Positions 60,889 to 64,000 of a DNA stretch of 64,000 nt are shown here, in pieces. The stretch is from positions 1 to 64,000 of the forward strand of contig DLRY01000058.1 of the NCBI GenBank assembly GCA_002500665.1, in the 5' to 3' direction. How positions within the stretch are numbered: position 1 is the stretch's first letter; each line of letters starts with the position of its first letter. This DNA is from Opitutia bacterium UBA7876. GTDB lineage: Bacteria > Verrucomicrobiota > Verrucomicrobiia > Opitutales > Seribacteraceae. A model generated the notes under the pieces. The model saw nothing but the letters and a program-made list of their open reading frames with translations. It was not told the DNA's origin and searched no databases. The position numbers were made by a program, and so were the translations under genes.

Positions 60889-61547
60889 TCGAAATAGATA
60901 AAACTGTGGTCGCCAGAGTAACCGGTTTTTTCGAACCACCACTCCCATTCCTTAGGGGAGCAGAAAGCCTCGCAGGTCAGTTGCCAGTAGAGCAGGTTGG
61001 CTTTTTCGTTTTCGTTGCGGTAAGACTCTACGCACAAATACCTCTTTTCCTTTCCGACCCTCTGGATCTCGCGAAGAGCTGAGTGGAGGTCATAATTTGG
61101 AAGGTTATGAAGAGTATTGATCGAAACCACGAAATCGAAAGAATCGTCACCCCATGGAAGATTGCTCGCGTTTCCAATAGTAATTGACTCGCTGATTTCC
61201 TCTTTTGAATGAGTCTTGGCATATTCGGAAATATCCAGACCGAAAACTTCAACCCCCGGAACGGCCAAAGTGAAGTCATGCATCAGGAACCCCTTCCCGC
61301 AACCAACGTCAAGAATTTTGTCTCCGGGCTTGATTCCATAATGTTGTGCCATTGCTTTGGCAACCTTCAGCCAACGGCCATCGTAGGTCATTCCTCCATA
61401 TCCCCAGCGACGGTCACCGTCCCAGTAGTCGTATCCCCAGTTTTTAGCCTTTTCTGCGGCTTTTGCTTTGGGGTATTCGGTGACCCTTGCGACGTAGTCG
61501 CGAGTGGTAGACTTGTGGATCAAGGAAATGAAATCTATATAGGCCAT
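60885..61547 (-). CDS. Class I SAM-dependent methyltransferase
   Basis: The 220-residue protein has motif I 'I-L-D-V-G-C-G-K-G-F', followed by 'V-E-V-F-G-L-D-I-S', 'S-F-D-F-V-V-S-I-N-T' and a beta-4/5 region typical of the fold. The N-terminal 60 residues with aromatic 'G-Y-D-Y-W-D-G-D-R-R' may bind the substrate. ATG 61547 is chosen over an ATG at 61622, which would overlap the transketolase gene. It is coupled to the ADH by ATGA. Confidence 0.82.
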   Translation of the reverse strand: MAYIDFISLIHKSTTRDYVARVTEYPKAKAAEKAKNWGYDYWDGDRRWGYGGMTYDGRWLKVAKAMAQHYGIKPGDKILDVGCGKGFLMHDFTLAVPGVEVFGLDISEYAKTHSKEEISESITIGNASNLPWGDDSFDFVVSINTLHNLPNYDLHSALREIQRVGKEKRYLCVESYRNENEKANLLYWQLTCEAFCSPKEWEWWFEKTGYSGDHSFIYFE

Positions 61548-61561
61548 GGTGATTGAATCTT

Positions 61562-62491
61562 TCAGGTCGAACCAATGAAGTCCGTGATTTGTTCGAGCAA
61601 ACCCGCTTTGTCCAGTCCGCACTTCTTCCGGGCTTCTTCCTGATTGCCGGTATAGAGCAGGAACTTGTCAGGCGTTCCCAGGGTAAGGAGCCTTGCCCTG
61701 GGCTGTTTTTGACTGGCGAGCCATTCCGCTACTGCCGAACCAAATCCGCCAAGCCTGCCATGCTCTTCGACGGTTATTACATATTCGTGCCCTGCGAAAA
61801 TTTCTTCAAGACATTCCTTTTCCAGGGGTTTGACCGTATGGAAGCTGTAAAGGGATGAAGAAATTCCATGTCCTTCGAGTTCATCAGAGACCGAGGAGCA
61901 ATTGGGAAGCATGTTGCCTGTCGCGAGAAGGGCAACGGATTGGCCACGCTTCAAGCAAATGGATTTGCCTATCTCGAAATCATCAATCGCTTTTTGGTGA
62001 ACGGGGGCCTCTCCTTTTTTGCCAATTCTCAGATAGGTGGGCTTGGGGTCGTTGAAAAAAGCCTTTGTGGCCGCGCGTACCTCAAGAGGGTCGCCTGCGC
62101 AGATTACCTGCATGTTGGGCAAGCTTCTCATGAGGGCGATGTCCTCAAGCGTGTGATGGGTTGATCCGTTTGAGGCATAGGAGAGCCCTCCTCCCACTCC
62201 AACCAAAAGGACGGCCGCATCGTGGTAAGAGAGGTCGACTCTAATTTGCTCATAGGCCCGGTAAATGAGAAAGGAAGCGATCGTGTAGGCGACCGGCTTC
62301 ATCCCGCTCATTGCCAAGCCCGAGCTCATCGTGACCATATTCGCTTCGGCCACCCCGCAATTGACGAACCTTTCTGGGTTGCTTTCCTTATATTTGTCAA
62401 AAAGCCTGTTTCCAATATCCCCAGACAACAAAACGACTGAGGGGTCCGATTTGGCAATTTGCGTAATTTCATCTGCAAAGGCGTTTCGCAT
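61562..62491 (-). CDS. Transketolase, C-terminal (pyrimidine-binding) subunit
   Basis: The 309-residue protein matches the second half of transketolase: 'L-L-S-G-D-I-G-N', 'F-V-N-C-G-V-A-E-A-N-M-V' (with the catalytic Glu of the PYR domain), and a C-terminal 'T-V-E-E-H-G-R-L-G-G-F-G-S'. Split transketolases form a TPP-dependent heterotetramer that moves two-carbon ketol units between sugars. It follows the N-terminal subunit by two bases. Confidence 0.9.
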   Translation of the reverse strand: MRNAFADEITQIAKSDPSVVLLSGDIGNRLFDKYKESNPERFVNCGVAEANMVTMSSGLAMSGMKPVAYTIASFLIYRAYEQIRVDLSYHDAAVLLVGVGGGLSYASNGSTHHTLEDIALMRSLPNMQVICAGDPLEVRAATKAFFNDPKPTYLRIGKKGEAPVHQKAIDDFEIGKSICLKRGQSVALLATGNMLPNCSSVSDELEGHGISSSLYSFHTVKPLEKECLEEIFAGHEYVITVEEHGRLGGFGSAVAEWLASQKQPRARLLTLGTPDKFLLYTGNQEEARKKCGLDKAGLLEQITDFIGST

Positions 62492-62493
62492 TT

Positions 62494-63354
62494 TTAGAGG
62501 GAGTTTATTCCAAGCTCTTCAAAAGCGGAATCTACTTCTTCTTTCGAAGGAATACGGTAATGCCAGTTGTTGTCGTCCTCCATCATTTTGATTCCTTTGC
62601 CTTTGACCGTATCGGCAATGATGGCGAAGGGCTTGTCTGATTTTTTGGCCGTTGCGAGCCCGGATTTAATTTGGCGAAAGTCATGCCCGTCAATGCGGAT
62701 GCTGTTCCAACCGAATGACTCGAACTTTTCTTCAAGAGGTTCGAGAGCGGTGACCTCGGAGCTTCGTCCGGTGGCCTGCCATTTGTTGAAGTCGACTATT
62801 GCAACGAGGTTGTTGAGATTGTGTGCCGGAGCCAACAGTGCTGCCTCCCAAGTCGAACCCTCATTGCATTCTCCGTCGCTCAAAAGGGTGACAACGCCAT
62901 AGGGGATGACATTCATTTTGGAGGCCAATGCGATACCCGTGGCAACCGATAAGCCATGGCCCAAAGAACCTGTAGCCGCCTCTATCCCGGGCACGCAACG
63001 GGGAGATGGATGCTCGGGTAATGGCGAGCCTGCCTGGGCGTAATCTTCAAAGAGTTCCGGGGAAAAGAATCCTCTCTCGGCCAAGACTGCATAAAGAGTC
63101 GTAATGCCATGCCCCTTACTCAGGACAAACCGGTCCCGGGCAGGATCCTTTGCGATTTCCGGGCTGATTTTCAAGAAGTTCCAATACAGGTATACGAGAA
63201 GCTCGACAAAAGAAAGGGAACTTCCCAAATGGGGAGTTCTGGCCTGATGGGAAAGCTTTATGACTCTTCCTCGTATTCTGGCTGCTGCGATTGCCAATGA
63301 ATCGAAATCCGCTTGGGCTGTATCGGTGTCGTCAGTGGAGGTTCGTGAGTTCAA
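62494..63354 (-). CDS. Transketolase, N-terminal (pyrophosphate-binding) subunit
   Basis: The 286-residue protein carries the TPP-binding 'S-D-G-E-C-N-E-G-S-T-W-E' motif and the 'L-S-K-G-H' element with catalytic His, plus 'G-S-L-G-H-G-L-S'. It is the partner of the following C-terminal subunit. The start is TTG 63354, without a good ribosome-binding site. Such dedicated split transketolases occur in nucleotide-sugar clusters and could make a heptulose or other ketose precursor. Confidence 0.9.
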   Translation of the reverse strand: MNSRTSTDDTDTAQADFDSLAIAAARIRGRVIKLSHQARTPHLGSSLSFVELLVYLYWNFLKISPEIAKDPARDRFVLSKGHGITTLYAVLAERGFFSPELFEDYAQAGSPLPEHPSPRCVPGIEAATGSLGHGLSVATGIALASKMNVIPYGVVTLLSDGECNEGSTWEAALLAPAHNLNNLVAIVDFNKWQATGRSSEVTALEPLEEKFESFGWNSIRIDGHDFRQIKSGLATAKKSDKPFAIIADTVKGKGIKMMEDDNNWHYRIPSKEEVDSAFEELGINSL

Positions 63355-63363
63355 GGTGGGGAG

Positions 63364-64000
63364 TTAGAAATTTATCATGGTTTGCGCGGCCTTAAGCAAA
63401 TCGGCCTTTTTGATTGCTTCTGAATTCCCTATGATTCTGACGGCTTGAGCACCTGCCATTTGAGCTAGGTAAGTGCTCGCGTCCATGGGTAGCCCTTTTG
63501 CCGCCGCAAGAGAGGCAATTGTACAAAATGCATCTCCGGCACCAACGGGATCAACGACTTCGTTTTCAAAAGAAGGGCAGCGAGACAATTCTTTGTCGTT
63601 GCTAATTCCAATCGTCTCGACTGCTCCGCGAGTCAGCCACGCGTATTTTGAGGAAAGGCTTTGCCTGAGCAACTCGAGTTCTTTCGAGAAATTGGTTTTT
63701 TTTATCCCCGATGCAAGTTTGATTTCGGCCTCGTCGAGAGAGAATGAGTCGGCTCTTTTGTATTGGCGGTTGATGATGTTGTAGCCGTGATTGTAACTGT
63801 TGGTTTGACAATTGAGGGCAAGAAAGAGTGCTTTTTCCTGAACGAGTTCCCTGATTTTTTGGGTCATGAGACCGTGTCCGAAATCCATGACCAAAACGAG
63901 GTCGAAATTTTTGATCGTGGAAGACAGGGAATCGAGAATCTGACTTTCTGCATCTTGTGGAATTTCAGCGTCATTGATGTAGTTGACTGAAAAAAGTTTG
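63364..64000 (-). CDS. PfkB/HldE-type sugar kinase (5' part outside window)
   Basis: The frame enters from beyond base 64000 and ends at 63364; 211 residues are visible. Motifs include 'V-L-V-M-D-F-G-H-G' and the PfkB signature 'D-P-V-G-A-G-D-A-F' with the catalytic Asp. These resemble the kinase domain of HldE/RfaE and ADP-heptose synthases more than ribokinases. It lies nine bases from the split transketolase, so a transketolase-derived sugar phosphate may be its substrate or product chain. Confidence 0.8.
   Translation of the reverse strand, partial: KLFSVNYINDAEIPQDAESQILDSLSSTIKNFDLVLVMDFGHGLMTQKIRELVQEKALFLALNCQTNSYNHGYNIINRQYKRADSFSLDEAEIKLASGIKKTNFSKELELLRQSLSSKYAWLTRGAVETIGISNDKELSRCPSFENEVVDPVGAGDAFCTIASLAAAKGLPMDASTYLAQMAGAQAVRIIGNSEAIKKADLLKAAQTMINF

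Overview
This window looks like a chromosome fragment of a Gram-negative member of the Verrucomicrobiota, probably Opitutae (Puniceicoccales/Opitutales-like) and marine or polysaccharide-degrading. The lineage is inferred from gene content and was not tested by a database search. The clues are an outer-membrane gene set (YdbH/YnbE/YdbL, Lol, LpxB), a formylglycine-type sulfatase, a PQQ-like propeller protein, an alpha/alpha-toroid 'prenyltransferase-like' protein next to a lone HlyD-like protein, a SUI1-type factor, a short HemA, and a secreted giant amylase.

Layout. (1) 1-7066, minus: one uninterrupted frame encoding the first ~2355 residues of a secreted protein with two complete GH13 catalytic modules and at least six C-terminal InlB-like beta repeats; its 3' end lies beyond the window. 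(2) 7459-15749, plus: an envelope-biogenesis run, ydbH-ynbE-ydbL, a small lipoprotein, a small membrane protein, a LolC/E-type permease, lolD, a Gfo/Idh/MocA oxidoreductase and lpxB. (3) 15728-19217, minus: haem genes hemA, a CcsA/HemX-like protein and hemY. (4) 19306-25684: a 72-residue protein and SUI1 (plus), tatA with its own promoter (minus), and the operon TPR-lipoprotein, dnaG, rpoD (minus). (5) 25683-39028: mixed housekeeping and secreted functions (DUF362-like, TIM-barrel isomerase, PQQ-like propeller, 2-hydroxyacid dehydrogenase, S41 protease, sulfatase, acylphosphatase, toroid + HlyD-like pair, YbdG-type MscS channel, coiled-coil protein). (6) 39100-64000, all minus: a surface-glycan cluster that becomes clearly more AT-rich from about 39.5 to 59.8 kb.

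The glycan cluster holds GT4/GT2 and GT-B-like transferases, several with repeat-like tails; a GSCFA protein; an RmlD-like reductase; a zinc-ribbon C-methyltransferase; and a tightly packed set of small 64-residue ORF, SGNH hydrolase, NodU/CmcH carbamoyltransferase, half-length DegT protein, WbqC and TauD-type dioxygenase. It also holds a HAD-kinase fusion and a sulfotransferase, and ends with an ADH, a methyltransferase, a split transketolase and a PfkB kinase that could supply an unusual sugar. No polymerase, flippase or ABC exporter for the glycan is in the window.

The best candidates for undescribed biology are the half-DegT/WbqC/TauD cassette with its carbamoyltransferase neighbours, the HAD-kinase fusion, two small genes between the Ydb and Lol modules, and a DnaG primase that has lost three of its four zinc ligands. 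I saw no rRNA, tRNA, CRISPR array or insertion sequence. All calls come from reading the sequence and from family knowledge.
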